Source: Hydrogenispora sp. (GTDB taxonomy: Bacteria > Bacillota > UBA4882 > UBA10575). Taken from it: a stretch of DNA of 64,000 nucleotides. Below, piece after piece: positions 45,800 to 54,438 of the stretch. The notes beneath the pieces are model-generated. The model saw only the letters and a program-made list of their open reading frames with translations. It did no database searches and was not told the DNA's origin. Position numbers and translations under genes: made by a program. The stretch lies in assembly GCA_012837705.1 (NCBI GenBank), contig DUQQ01000011.1:1-64000 (forward strand), given 5' to 3'. Positions within the stretch are counted from its first letter, which is position 1. Every line of letters begins with the position of its first letter.

Positions 45800-46240
45800 G
45801 TGTCGATTATTTTTTTGTTGATTGCCGGTTTGGCCGGTGCATTAATGGCCGTCCAAGGCTGTCTCAATTCGTATTTGGGGGAAAAACTGGGGTTAATTCC
45901 GGCGGCTTTCAGTGTCCAACTGCTTGGAACATTGACGGTCGGCGGGCTTCTCCTCCTGTTTTTCAAAGGGGGATCTTTCCTCGGCGTGGTGGGAGAGATC
46001 CCCTATTATTACTGGCTAGGAGGGCCCATTGGGGTTGCGATCATCTACGGAGTCGCGGTGGCTATTTCGAAAATAGGGGCGGGTAATGCCACCACCGGAA
46101 TTATCTTTTTCCAGCTGCTTACGGCGTACTTAATCGACCATTTTGGCCTTTTCAAACAGGAAGCGGTACCCTTCACGGGAGGGAAAATAATCGGTATTCT
46201 CTTGATGGTCGGTGGAGCCTTTCTTTTGCTTCGGCGCTGA
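45800..46240 (+). CDS. YdcZ/DUF606-like DMT-superfamily membrane protein
   Basis: The 146-aa protein has five hydrophobic segments and resembles the YdcZ (DUF606) half-size drug/metabolite transporters: FLLIAGLAGALMAVQGCLNS (about 5-24), GGPIGVAIIYGVAVA and a C-terminal IIGILLMVGGAFLLLRR. Such proteins usually work as homo- or heterodimers. The GTG at 45800 follows AGAGGTGGAGG. A longer frame from 45725 starts inside the ZIP promoter region and is unlikely. No partner gene is adjacent. Confidence 0.82.
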   Translation: MSIIFLLIAGLAGALMAVQGCLNSYLGEKLGLIPAAFSVQLLGTLTVGGLLLLFFKGGSFLGVVGEIPYYYWLGGPIGVAIIYGVAVAISKIGAGNATTGIIFFQLLTAYLIDHFGLFKQEAVPFTGGKIIGILLMVGGAFLLLRR

Positions 46241-46349
46241 CGGAAATAGGATTTTTGTGTGTGTTCTGCGCTCCTTCCTCCCTCGCGTCGTCCCTATTCC
46301 TACTTGCTGCTGACGCTGCAAGTCAAAGCGATGGAGGAATAATCCGATT

Positions 46350-46378
46350 AAAAAAAACCGGCCGAGGCCGGTTTTGTC
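46350..46378. terminator. bidirectional terminator between the YdcZ-like gene and ypeB
   Basis: AAAACCGGCC (46354-46363) pairs with GGCCGGTTTT (46366-46375) around a 2-base loop, with T-runs on both strands (longest on the minus strand). Confidence 0.85.
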
Positions 46379-46425
46379 GTTTGTGGAATTCGCAGACGGG
46401 CCGGTGCCTGTCCGCGGGTGGGTTT

Positions 46426-47895
46426 TTATTTAATCTGGACGCCTTGTTGGTCGATCCGGTGGATGCGTTCCTCTTCCCCGGTGTCGGCATTGAGGTAAAC
46501 CCGGTAACGGTTTTGTCCGATGCGCCCGATACACTCGTAAGCCAGGACCTCTTCGTACTGATCGTTCAGGATCACCGCCTCTTTTACGGTTTCCACGTTA
46601 AAGCGTTTATTTAGCCGGCTTCGGGCTTCGGTTATCGAGAGGCGCGGGGAAGCAATTTTGCGCTGTGGATCATGGAAGGTTAAATAGGACATGGTTTCGA
46701 CCCCCATGATCTCGCCGTCGTCGAGGGCGACTTGCACTTTGATCATCTCCGGATAGATAATGGTGTCTCCCTGTTGAGAACAGAGGGAAACGACGGCCAC
46801 ATTGCGGTATTCTTCCGCCCCGACGGGGGTTAATCCGCGGTAATCCCGGCGTTCCAGGTATTTCTGGGCGGCGGCTTTCGCTTCCTCCAACGAAATCTTT
46901 TGCGCAGAGACGCCTCTTTCTTTTAGCATCCAGGCCACGTGCCCGCCTTTTACGGTCAGTGCTAAGCGGCCGCTAGAGGCGGCTTTACCCTTGTCGTTCT
47001 TTTTCTTTAAGGTGTAGAGATACAGGGGATTATCGCCGTTAATCTTCTCGTCATAGGCGACTTCATACTGGGCTTCATCTTTATTCACAAAACCACTGGC
47101 AATCTCCCTTCCTTGTTCCTGGGAGATTTCGGCACCGGTAATGCCTTTCGGGTCCGGTCTAAGGTTTAATAAGTTGCCTTCCATCTCCGGTTCCGGCAGG
47201 CGTTTAAAACCGTCTTCCATCATCATAAAACTTTTGGTGATCTTGTTGGTCTCTAAACGGTCGGAAACATCGGCCGCCAGGGCTGCGCTAGAGAGGCGAT
47301 CGACCCGCAACCAGCGCTCGTCCGCTTCCAGCACGCTTTCTTGGAGGTCGACCAACTGGTCAGCGAGGTAACGGGCTTGTTGATATAAAGTGTTTAAAGT
47401 ATCCCAATCGCGGTCGGATAGATACTGTACCCCTTCCCCGGTCACTGCGGGCACCGCCGCATCGGTGTTTGTGTTTTGGTTTAGTTTGGCCACAATATTA
47501 TGGGAGAAAGCCCCGACCTTTGCTAAAAATTCTTTGGTCTTACCTAGTTCAACCGATGTTAATGGCAATTGCCCCAAATCTTCTTGGGAAAGATAGGCTT
47601 GGCGCCAAATATCGGAAAAGGTCTTTACCAAGTGCGGACGGGAATTGGAGACGAGGGCTTCCGCCAGTTTGTTTTCCAAGTCCCCAACATGGGCAGATAA
47701 TTCGGAGAAGGATCGGTTATATTGGTTTTCCGCCTTGATTTCCCAGTTCCTTCTGGCCCGAAACTGGGTGAAGCCCCAGACCAAAGAGGCGACTAGTGCC
47801 ACGGCCAGTAAGGGAATGGTCATCCGCGAGCCGAAACGGTCCCGCTCTTCTCCGCGGTTTTCCTGATTATTTTGCTCATGATGCTCTTCCGCCAA
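46426..47895 (-). CDS. ypeB: germination protein YpeB
   Basis: YpeB stabilises and localises the cortex-lytic enzyme SleB in the spore. The 489-aa protein has a short acidic N-terminus, one membrane anchor (MTIPLLAVALVASLVWGF, about 25-42), a helical middle domain (about 45-230) and three PepSY-like repeats (about 255-485, for example GREIASGFVNKDEAQYE and SITEARSRLNKRFNVE). The TTG at 47895 is 8 bases after AAGGAAGG. A sigma-G-like promoter lies upstream. In Bacillus it is co-transcribed with sleB; here no sleB is adjacent. Its presence is the best evidence for sporulation in this window. Confidence 0.92.
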   Translation of the reverse strand: MAEEHHEQNNQENRGEERDRFGSRMTIPLLAVALVASLVWGFTQFRARRNWEIKAENQYNRSFSELSAHVGDLENKLAEALVSNSRPHLVKTFSDIWRQAYLSQEDLGQLPLTSVELGKTKEFLAKVGAFSHNIVAKLNQNTNTDAAVPAVTGEGVQYLSDRDWDTLNTLYQQARYLADQLVDLQESVLEADERWLRVDRLSSAALAADVSDRLETNKITKSFMMMEDGFKRLPEPEMEGNLLNLRPDPKGITGAEISQEQGREIASGFVNKDEAQYEVAYDEKINGDNPLYLYTLKKKNDKGKAASSGRLALTVKGGHVAWMLKERGVSAQKISLEEAKAAAQKYLERRDYRGLTPVGAEEYRNVAVVSLCSQQGDTIIYPEMIKVQVALDDGEIMGVETMSYLTFHDPQRKIASPRLSITEARSRLNKRFNVETVKEAVILNDQYEEVLAYECIGRIGQNRYRVYLNADTGEEERIHRIDQQGVQIK

Positions 47896-47941
47896 TCTTT
47901 CTACCTTCCTTTCTACTATTTGGGTTGGACAATTTCATGAC

Positions 47942-47970
47942 TAATATTCCCCAGAGAAGTTAAGCTATGC
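47942..47970 (-). promoter_or_regulatory. sigma-G-like promoter of ypeB
   Basis: On the minus strand, GCATA (plus 47966-47970) fits the sigma-G -35 GHATR. After 17 bases AATATTA (plus 47942-47948) matches the -10 CATNHTA at six of seven positions. It sits 46 bases before the ypeB start. ypeB is a sigma-G gene in Bacillus, which supports the call. Confidence 0.5.
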
Positions 47971-48009
47971 AAGGAAAAAATAAAGCAGAGGGTGTTTTCC
48001 GGAGTGGGC

Positions 48010-48038
48010 TTGACAGCAGCGCAAAACTTCTTTATAAT
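48010..48038 (+). promoter_or_regulatory. sigma-A promoter of the IMP dehydrogenase gene
   Basis: A perfect TTGACA (48010-48015) and a perfect TATAAT (48033-48038) are separated by exactly 17 bases. The leader is about 30 bases, too short for a purine riboswitch. Confidence 0.9.
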
Positions 48039-48072
48039 TGATAGAATTTAAAGAACGGATGGAGGTTGTCAA

Positions 48073-49581
48073 ATGGCTTATTTTTATGACGAACCAAGTC
48101 GCACCTTCAGTGAATATTTGCTTCTACCCAATTTAACCACTAAAGATTGTATTCCGGAGAATGTTAGCCTGAAAACACCGATTGTCCGGTTTAAACGGGG
48201 GGAAACCTCACCTATCCACCTGAATATCCCCCTTGTTTCCGCGATTATGCAAGCGGTCTCCGGTGAGCGGATGGCGATTGAATTAGCAAGAAGTGGAGGG
48301 CTTTCCTTCATCTATGTCTCCCAACCCATCGACTCCCAGGCGGAGATGGTAAAACGGGTCAAAAGCTACAAAGCCGGTTTTGTGGTTAGTGACTCCAACT
48401 TAACTCCCGAACATACCCTGGCGGATGTGTTGGCGCTGACCGCGAAGACGGGCCACTCTACCATTGCCATCACCGATGATGGATCGCCCAGCGGGAAGCT
48501 TTTGGGGATCGTCACCAGTCGGGATTACCGGAAAGGCCGTACCCCGGAAGAGACGAAAGTGAAAGAGTTTATGACCCCCTTTGCCGAAATGGTTTACGGG
48601 AAGGAAGGGCTCACCATATCCGAAGCCAATGATTTAATTTGGGAGCATAAAATAAACTGTTTACCGGTCATCGATGAGCAGCAGCGGTTGAAGTACCTGG
48701 TTTTCCGGAAGGATTACACTGCCCATAAGGAAAATCCGCTCGAGTTGTTGGATCAGCATAAAAGACTGATGGTGGGCGCCGGGATTAACACCCGGGATTA
48801 CCATGACCGGGTGCCGGCGTTGGTGGAGGCGGGAGCAGATCTGCTTTGTGTTGACTCCTCCGATGGTTTCACCGAATGGCAGTTTGAGACGATTAAAACC
48901 ATTAAGGAGAAGTACAAAGGAGAGGTTAAAGTCGGCGGCGGTAACGTGGTGGACCGGGAAGGCTTTTTATATCTGGCGGAAGCCGGGGCTGATTTTATTA
49001 AGGTTGGGATTGGCGGCGGTTCGATCTGTATCACCCGGGAACAGAAGGGAATCGGGCGGGGACAAGCCACGGCGGTGATTGAAGTGGCGAAGGCGCGGGA
49101 CGAATACTACCAACGGACCGGGATCTATATCCCCATCTGTTCCGACGGGGGAATTGTCCACGACTATCATATTGTTCTGGCGTTGGCGATGGGGGCGGAT
49201 TTTGTGATGCTCGGTCGCTATTTTGCCCGTTTCGACGAGAGCCCAACCCGTAAAATTCGGCAAGGAATGAACTACGTGAAGGAATACTGGGGTGAAGGTT
49301 CAAACCGGGCACGGAACTGGGCCCGCTATGACCAGAGCGATGAGGAACGGTTAACCTTTGAAGAAGGGGTTGACTCCTATGTCCCCTATGCTGGAAAACT
49401 AAAAGATAACCTCGATGGGACCCTGGCCAAGATTAAATCGACGATGTGTAACTGCGGGGCGCTGACCATCCCTGAGTTACAGCAGAAAGCCCGTCTCACC
49501 TTAGTCTCCCCGCTTACCCTACGGGAAGGCAGCGCTCATGATGTGATCCTCCGGAAAGAAACCGATCACGATTTTTCTTAA
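48073..49581 (+). CDS. guaB: IMP dehydrogenase, atypical subtype
   Basis: Oxidises IMP to XMP with NAD, the committed step of GTP synthesis. The 502-aa protein has the TIM barrel with two CBS domains inserted (about 95-215, [13 protein letters not shown]). The catalytic loop is [15 protein letters not shown] with Cys319, and the flap follows as [19 protein letters not shown]. The loop differs from the usual bacterial GPGSICTTR and the substrate loop reads [10 protein letters not shown], so this belongs to a divergent branch. The ATG at 48073 follows GGAGG. Strong promoter and terminator make it a single-gene unit. Confidence 0.92.
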   Translation: MAYFYDEPSRTFSEYLLLPNLTTKDCIPENVSLKTPIVRFKRGETSPIHLNIPLVSAIMQAVSGERMAIELARSGGLSFIYVSQPIDSQAEMVKRVKSYKAGFVVSDSNLTPEHTLADVLALTAKTGHSTIAITDDGSPSGKLLGIVTSRDYRKGRTPEETKVKEFMTPFAEMVYGKEGLTISEANDLIWEHKINCLPVIDEQQRLKYLVFRKDYTAHKENPLELLDQHKRLMVGAGINTRDYHDRVPALVEAGADLLCVDSSDGFTEWQFETIKTIKEKYKGEVKVGGGNVVDREGFLYLAEAGADFIKVGIGGGSICITREQKGIGRGQATAVIEVAKARDEYYQRTGIYIPICSDGGIVHDYHIVLALAMGADFVMLGRYFARFDESPTRKIRQGMNYVKEYWGEGSNRARNWARYDQSDEERLTFEEGVDSYVPYAGKLKDNLDGTLAKIKSTMCNCGALTIPELQQKARLTLVSPLTLREGSAHDVILRKETDHDFS

Positions 49582-49595
49582 CCTGTGGATAGAAC

Positions 49596-49624
49596 AAAAA
49601 GCCACCGTTACGGTGGCTTTTTTA
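49596..49624. terminator. intrinsic terminator after the IMP dehydrogenase gene
   Basis: AAAAAGCCACCG pairs over 12 bases with CGGTGGCTTTTT around a 3-base loop and continues into TTAAC. It could also serve the convergent DUF1015 gene. Confidence 0.88.
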
Positions 49625-49668
49625 ACTGGTCTGATCAGTGATTTTTAGCTTTGGTTTAAGAGCCGAAA

Positions 49669-50997
49669 CTAATCACGCCGGATTTTTCGGGCTTCGAAAT
49701 AAAACCGTTTCTCATCGGCTTCCCCCATGGAAAAGGTTTTACGGGGTAAAGCGCCGTCGCGGATGACCGTTTTAAAGAGGTCATGCTTGTTTAAAGGGGG
49801 TAGTAATAGGCCGAGGTTACCTGGTTGTTGTCCCAGGGTTCTGACGTTATCATCGCCGTGGATATAGTCGATTCTGCTTTCCGGATGGCGGCGGAGATAA
49901 GCGTCGAGAAAAGGCTGTAAAGTGCCGACGGTCAGGACCGAAGTGGGGTCGTCAATGACCACCGTCCCGGTAGTTGTTGCGGAGCAAAAGTGGAAATACT
50001 GGACTTCAGGGTTATCCGGTGCATTCAGCTCTCCTGTGTTTATAATCCGGCAACGGAGATCCCTTTGCAGTTCACGGAAGAACTGGTCAGCGTCGATATT
50101 GAACAATAAACGATGGATCGGGTGGAAGATCAGCCCTTCATCGTAAAGATTGACCACTTCCACCAGGCAGTAACGGGCAGGGTGGTCATGTAGGGTGTTC
50201 GGATCGGCGGTTTGCTGTTTGATCTTCTCCCAAATTGCTTTGGCCGTTGCCAACGAATGGTTTCCGTCACCGACGGCGAACAGAAGGGGTGCTTCCGCTG
50301 CACCGTATTTGGTATCGGTGACCTCCGGTTCGATCAAGCGGGCCAAAGCTTGGCAAATTTGGTTGAGGAGCGCCGGGGCCGTCACATGGTAACCGGCGAG
50401 GTGTCCACCGTTCATCATTAGCTCAAAATCGTATAACTGCGGTAAATCCGGGATGTGTTGGAAAAGGGGTTCGATTACGGTTTGTTCCGGATCATCGAGG
50501 AGGAGCATAATATGGGGTACCTCCAAAATCCCTCCTTCCCGGATTTTGATGCGGGGAGGTAAGCGGTCGGCGATCGTCTCTTCGGTGGGGCGGATTAAAC
50601 TTTTGGCCCCTTGCTTGTAATCGTATTTTTCCAGATCAACCGCGAGGAGTAACCCTTTGCGGGACGGGACATGGGCGGTTCGCCGGTCCAGGAGGACCAG
50701 TCCGGGCGCTAGAGGGACCAGGATTTTTTCGGCTAAGAAGGTCTGCATCCGCCCGTTAATCTGTTGGATTTTGGTCTCGACCTCCGGGTCGTCTAAGTAG
50801 ACCTCGGGCAGGATCAGATCCAGAGTCGAAGGGGAAGCACCAATCTGTCTTCTGACTTCTGCCCAGTATTCAGGGTTTGAGGTATATTGGTCGCAGGCGA
50901 TCACCGCCCATTTGCTCAAGTCGATATGGGCGGCAGGCACCAAGACCGCTGGAATCTGGATACCCAGGTCGGCGGGGTTAATCAATGAAAAACACAC
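49669..50997 (-). CDS. DUF1015-family protein
   Basis: The 442-aa cytoplasmic protein fits DUF1015 along its whole length: VIACDQYTSNPEYW (about 32-45), LLAVDLEKYDY, RPTEETIADRLPPRIKIREG, FAVGDGNHSLATAKA (about 240-254) and a C-terminal MGEADEKRFYFEARKIRRD. The family is widespread in anaerobes and has no established function that I know of. The annotated GTG at 50997 abuts GGAG too closely; a TTG at 50985 with 11-base spacing is an alternative. It is 26 bases after helD on the same strand, so it is probably co-transcribed. Confidence 0.87.
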   Translation of the reverse strand: MCFSLINPADLGIQIPAVLVPAAHIDLSKWAVIACDQYTSNPEYWAEVRRQIGASPSTLDLILPEVYLDDPEVETKIQQINGRMQTFLAEKILVPLAPGLVLLDRRTAHVPSRKGLLLAVDLEKYDYKQGAKSLIRPTEETIADRLPPRIKIREGGILEVPHIMLLLDDPEQTVIEPLFQHIPDLPQLYDFELMMNGGHLAGYHVTAPALLNQICQALARLIEPEVTDTKYGAAEAPLLFAVGDGNHSLATAKAIWEKIKQQTADPNTLHDHPARYCLVEVVNLYDEGLIFHPIHRLLFNIDADQFFRELQRDLRCRIINTGELNAPDNPEVQYFHFCSATTTGTVVIDDPTSVLTVGTLQPFLDAYLRRHPESRIDYIHGDDNVRTLGQQPGNLGLLLPPLNKHDLFKTVIRDGALPRKTFSMGEADEKRFYFEARKIRRD

Positions 50998-51023
50998 TCC
51001 TTTGCTTTAAAAGATACGCGGGC

Positions 51024-53300
51024 CTATTCTGGATAAACGCTCCTCACGTAAAGATCCGGGTTGATCCGGGTAAGCAACGGGGAGAGTTCCCCGGTATAAT
51101 ACAGAAAAAGCTGGTGTAAAGCACGGGTACAAACGGTATAAAGGATCGGTAGTTCCTCCGGGGTATGGTAAACCGCATGGGAACAATCGCAAATTAAAAC
51201 GGTATCAAACTCTAATCCTTTCGCTAGATAGGAAGGGATGATTACCGGGCCGCTCGCCAGGGTTTTTTCTTCTTTGGTGAGCAACCGGATCGGGACCAAG
51301 GCTTTCAGTTTCTCATAAACGGTCTGACACTCGTGGGCCGTCTTACCGATGACGGCCAGGGAAGAGAAACCTGCAGCGCTTAAAGCACGGATCCGGTCGG
51401 CGAGGGCGGGGAACAGTAAATTCGGGTCGGTTACCTTGGTCACCAGCGGTTTCGGTCCGGGACGGTTGATCGCCACGGACTCCACCGCGGGTTCCGCTAA
51501 AAGCTCATGGGTAAAGGCGGTAATCTCCCGGGTCGACCGGTAACTTTTGCTTAGGGTAAAAGTCCGCGGGTTACGGGCGGCAAAGACCGCTTCGATCTCC
51601 GCGAAGGAACTCCGGTATTGTTGTGGATGGATGGTTTGGTTCGGGTCACCCAAGATGGTCAGGGTGGCGGCGGGAAAGAGCTCTTGGATGATCCGGTAGT
51701 GAAACAGGGTATAGTCCTGTGCTTCATCGATAATCAGGTGTTTAATCTCCGGAAACTTCGGAAAACCTTCAATTTTTCCCCGAAAATAAAAGAAGGGGGC
51801 GAGGTCTTCGTAGAACAGGTGATCGGGGCGCAGCGTTTTCAGGACGGCCTGGCGGAGACGGTTGAGCGTTGCCGGGGGAAACCGCCCGGCCGCCATTTTG
51901 ACGAGCAGTTCTTGGTTGTGAAAAAGTTCCCGGTAGAGTTGGAAAGGATCCAAGTCGGACCAGGCGCGAATGGCCGCATGGACCGGTTGTAGCTTTTTAC
52001 GTACGGCCAAACGGCTGCGGGCTTTAATCTCGGCCGCCGGTAGCTGGTGGTTTTCTTCGGCGAGGTGCTGGGCGTACTCTTTTATTTTCCGCGCGGTGAT
52101 TGGGCGGAGCAAGTAGAAAGCCCGCTGTTGCACCTGAACCAAACGTTTTTTTAAGGGTAAATAAGCATAATATTCATCATAGAGCGCCTGCAGTTCTTCT
52201 TTGCGGAGAACCATCTCCCCTTCAAACTGAAGATCAGAAAAAGGCCGACCACGGTCGGTCAAATATTTTTGGTAAGTATCGATCAGTGCCAAAAATTCGG
52301 GGGTGGTCTGCAGGTAGATCTTCTCGGCCCGGAGACGATCATCGGCACTGTTGTCGGTGGTTAGGGTAAATTCCAGCTGATTGTGGCGGTCTTCCACGGA
52401 CAGACCGGGCGGAAGCAGGGGCTGGACTAAATCCTGGAAGGTGGTGCACAGCGCCATCTCCTCCCCTAATTCGGGTAAAACATTGGATATGTAGTCGGCA
52501 AATAGTTGGTTGGGGGAAAAGATTAAAATGTTTTTACTGGTAATCTGGTCCCGTTCTTTATAAAGGTAATAGGCGGCGCGGTGCAGAGCGATAGAAGTTT
52601 TTCCGCTGCCCGCAGTCCCCTGCACCAGGACGACCGGATGCTCTTCATTACGGATTACCCGGTTTTGTTCCCTTTGGATGCTGGTGACGATCGCCCGCAT
52701 CTTTTCATCACTATGTTGGCTCAGGATCTCCTGTAGGATCTCGTCGTCGATCTTGACATTACAATCGAACATGTAGACCATACGCCCGTCGACGATCTTA
52801 TACTGGCGTTTCCGGGAGATCTCACCACTGATTACCCCAGCTTCACACCGGTACTCGGCCGGGCCCAGTTCATAGTCGTAAAACATGCTGGAGACGGGGG
52901 CTCGCCAATCGTAGATCAGCGGTCTACCCGCTTCGTCAAGCAAAGTGGAGATGCCGATGTAGATCTTTTCCGCAGTCGGCGTTCCGTTCTCGCGAAAATC
53001 GATCCGCGCAAAGTAGGGCGATTTTAGCATTCTTTGGAGTTTGGTGATCATCCGGCGGTTGTATTCGACACTTACCTCCGTATTGCGTAAGCCGCTCAGC
53101 TGTTGGGTGAGGGTAACTGCGGAGGCGAAACTATCGGGTAAGCGGGGACCATCTTCCCAAATATCTTTCCGTTCCTGTTGTAACAGGGTTTTTAGGCGGG
53201 AAAAAAAGGTCATTTTTGCCTTTAACTCTTGTTTAATTACCGTTTGCACCGTAGCCAAACGCGCTTCTTCATAGCGGCGGTCTTCAGTTTGGGCTGTCAT
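51024..53300 (-). CDS. helD: HelD-like UvrD-family RNA polymerase recycling helicase
   Basis: HelD is a superfamily-1 ATPase that pries open RNA polymerase to release it from nucleic acid. The 758-aa protein has the HelD-type N-terminal coiled-coil arm (about 1-70), YDWRAPVSSMFYDYE (about 138-152), Walker A VQGTAGSGKTSIALHR (about 226-241), Walker B HLIIDEAQDYTLFHY, motif III LTILGDPNQTIHP and SKSYRSTREI. The ATG at 53300 follows GGAGG. It is longer and differently organised from UvrD/PcrA, which supports the HelD call. Confidence 0.9.
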   Translation of the reverse strand: MTAQTEDRRYEEARLATVQTVIKQELKAKMTFFSRLKTLLQQERKDIWEDGPRLPDSFASAVTLTQQLSGLRNTEVSVEYNRRMITKLQRMLKSPYFARIDFRENGTPTAEKIYIGISTLLDEAGRPLIYDWRAPVSSMFYDYELGPAEYRCEAGVISGEISRKRQYKIVDGRMVYMFDCNVKIDDEILQEILSQHSDEKMRAIVTSIQREQNRVIRNEEHPVVLVQGTAGSGKTSIALHRAAYYLYKERDQITSKNILIFSPNQLFADYISNVLPELGEEMALCTTFQDLVQPLLPPGLSVEDRHNQLEFTLTTDNSADDRLRAEKIYLQTTPEFLALIDTYQKYLTDRGRPFSDLQFEGEMVLRKEELQALYDEYYAYLPLKKRLVQVQQRAFYLLRPITARKIKEYAQHLAEENHQLPAAEIKARSRLAVRKKLQPVHAAIRAWSDLDPFQLYRELFHNQELLVKMAAGRFPPATLNRLRQAVLKTLRPDHLFYEDLAPFFYFRGKIEGFPKFPEIKHLIIDEAQDYTLFHYRIIQELFPAATLTILGDPNQTIHPQQYRSSFAEIEAVFAARNPRTFTLSKSYRSTREITAFTHELLAEPAVESVAINRPGPKPLVTKVTDPNLLFPALADRIRALSAAGFSSLAVIGKTAHECQTVYEKLKALVPIRLLTKEEKTLASGPVIIPSYLAKGLEFDTVLICDCSHAVYHTPEELPILYTVCTRALHQLFLYYTGELSPLLTRINPDLYVRSVYPE

Positions 53301-53354
53301 GTCTCCTCCTTCGCTTGGTCGACGAATTGCTTTGCTTATGGTAAAATAGATTAT

Positions 53355-53385
53355 GGAATCTTCCCCTGCGGATGCAGGGGATTCC
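53355..53385. other. GC-rich hairpin upstream of helD
   Basis: CCCCTGC (53363-53369) and GCAGGGG (53374-53380) pair perfectly around GGAT and are extended by GGAAT/ATTCC with a 3-base bulge. It lies 55-85 bases upstream of helD with no T-run on either strand. It may be a leader structure, an operator or the end of an unseen transcript. Confidence 0.5.
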
Positions 53386-53481
53386 TTATGCTTTCTCTTT
53401 AGTTTTTAGCGCCCGTCTGGAATTTTATTTATTATAACAAACTTTTTATTCAGCTCCAAGCGGGGAAAGGAAGATTTAGCC

Positions 53482-53505
53482 AAGGCTTAATAAAAGGCTT
53501 AATAA
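53482..53505. repeat. 12-bp perfect tandem repeat
   Basis: AAGGCTTAATAA occurs twice head to tail (53482-53493, 53494-53505), 55 bases before the Cof-type HAD gene. It could be tandem binding sites or a slippage duplication. Confidence 0.7.
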
Positions 53506-53559
53506 TGGGAGGCTCGGCCGCGGGCCAGCAGTTACTTTTATTTAGGGAGGGAATAGTAT

Positions 53560-54384
53560 ATGTACAAATTACGAATGATTGCTTTGGATTTGGATGGGAC
53601 TTTATTAAGAGATGACAAAACGATCAGTCAACCAACGCGGAAGTTACTGGCCGAACTGCACCAGGCCGATGTAGAGATTGCCTTCGTTACCGGGCGGATG
53701 TATCATTTCACCGCACCGATCCAGGATTTGCTCGGGTTTCCAGTTCATTATATCTGTACCGACGGCGCATTTTTCCAGCCGCGCGGTTGGGAAGAACCAC
53801 ACTTCAAGACGGTTGCGCCCGCTGTGACCCAGGCGGTCTTATCCGCTTTGGCGGATGAGCGGCATGGCCTTTATCTTTTTAGCAACGACCGGATTCACTG
53901 CTTTACAGAAGCGCCCGATCCGGCCATCTTTTCCTGGGGCTTTGATCTGCATACCGATCCGGCAAGGGCAGGCGATCCTCCGGTCAACCAGGTGGAACAG
54001 ATTGTGATCCACGAAGAGAAGGCGAGAGTACGGGGGATTCAGAAAGCACTCAACATGATGCACCCCGGCCTTTATCAGGAGATTCAGCCGTCCATGAAAC
54101 GCGGTAATGAATATTTGATCATCCGCCCACATGGAGTGGACAAGGGAAGCGCTTTAACGCGTTTAGCCGAGGTTTTAGGAGTGAAGACTACGGAAACCAT
54201 TGCTTTTGGTGATTGGCTCAACGATCTGCCCCTCTTTCGTGACGCGGGCCTGTCGATTGCGCCAGCCAACGCCGTACCGGAGGTGAAAGCGAAAGCGACC
54301 ATTGTTTCCTGTTTCACTAATGAACAGGATTTCATCGTACGCGAACTAGAACGACTGTTCCAAGAGGGGAAGATGGTCGTCTAA
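53560..54384 (+). CDS. Cof-type HAD-IIB phosphatase
   Basis: The 274-aa protein is a Cof-like HAD hydrolase; relatives dephosphorylate sugar phosphates, FMN or PLP. Motif I is ALDLDGTLLRDD (about 8-19), motif II the Thr in FVTGR, motif III Lys in HGVDKGSAL (about 195) and motif IV GDWLNDLPLFRDAG (about 215-228). The large C2B cap lies between motifs II and III. The ATG at 53560 follows AGGGAGGG. Substrate unknown. A terminator separates it from the convergent M42 operon. Confidence 0.92.
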   Translation: MYKLRMIALDLDGTLLRDDKTISQPTRKLLAELHQADVEIAFVTGRMYHFTAPIQDLLGFPVHYICTDGAFFQPRGWEEPHFKTVAPAVTQAVLSALADERHGLYLFSNDRIHCFTEAPDPAIFSWGFDLHTDPARAGDPPVNQVEQIVIHEEKARVRGIQKALNMMHPGLYQEIQPSMKRGNEYLIIRPHGVDKGSALTRLAEVLGVKTTETIAFGDWLNDLPLFRDAGLSIAPANAVPEVKAKATIVSCFTNEQDFIVRELERLFQEGKMVV

Positions 54385-54397
54385 GGGGGCTAATGAA

Positions 54398-54438
54398 GAA
54401 AAGAGGCTGCTCTTCAAGGGAGCAGCCTCTTTCTTTTT
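54398..54438. terminator. bidirectional terminator between the HAD gene and the M42 operon
   Basis: AAGAGGCTGCTC (54401-54412) pairs with GAGCAGCCTCTT (54420-54431) around a 7-base loop. TTCTTTTTTA follows on the plus strand and an A/T-rich end on the other. Confidence 0.85.
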
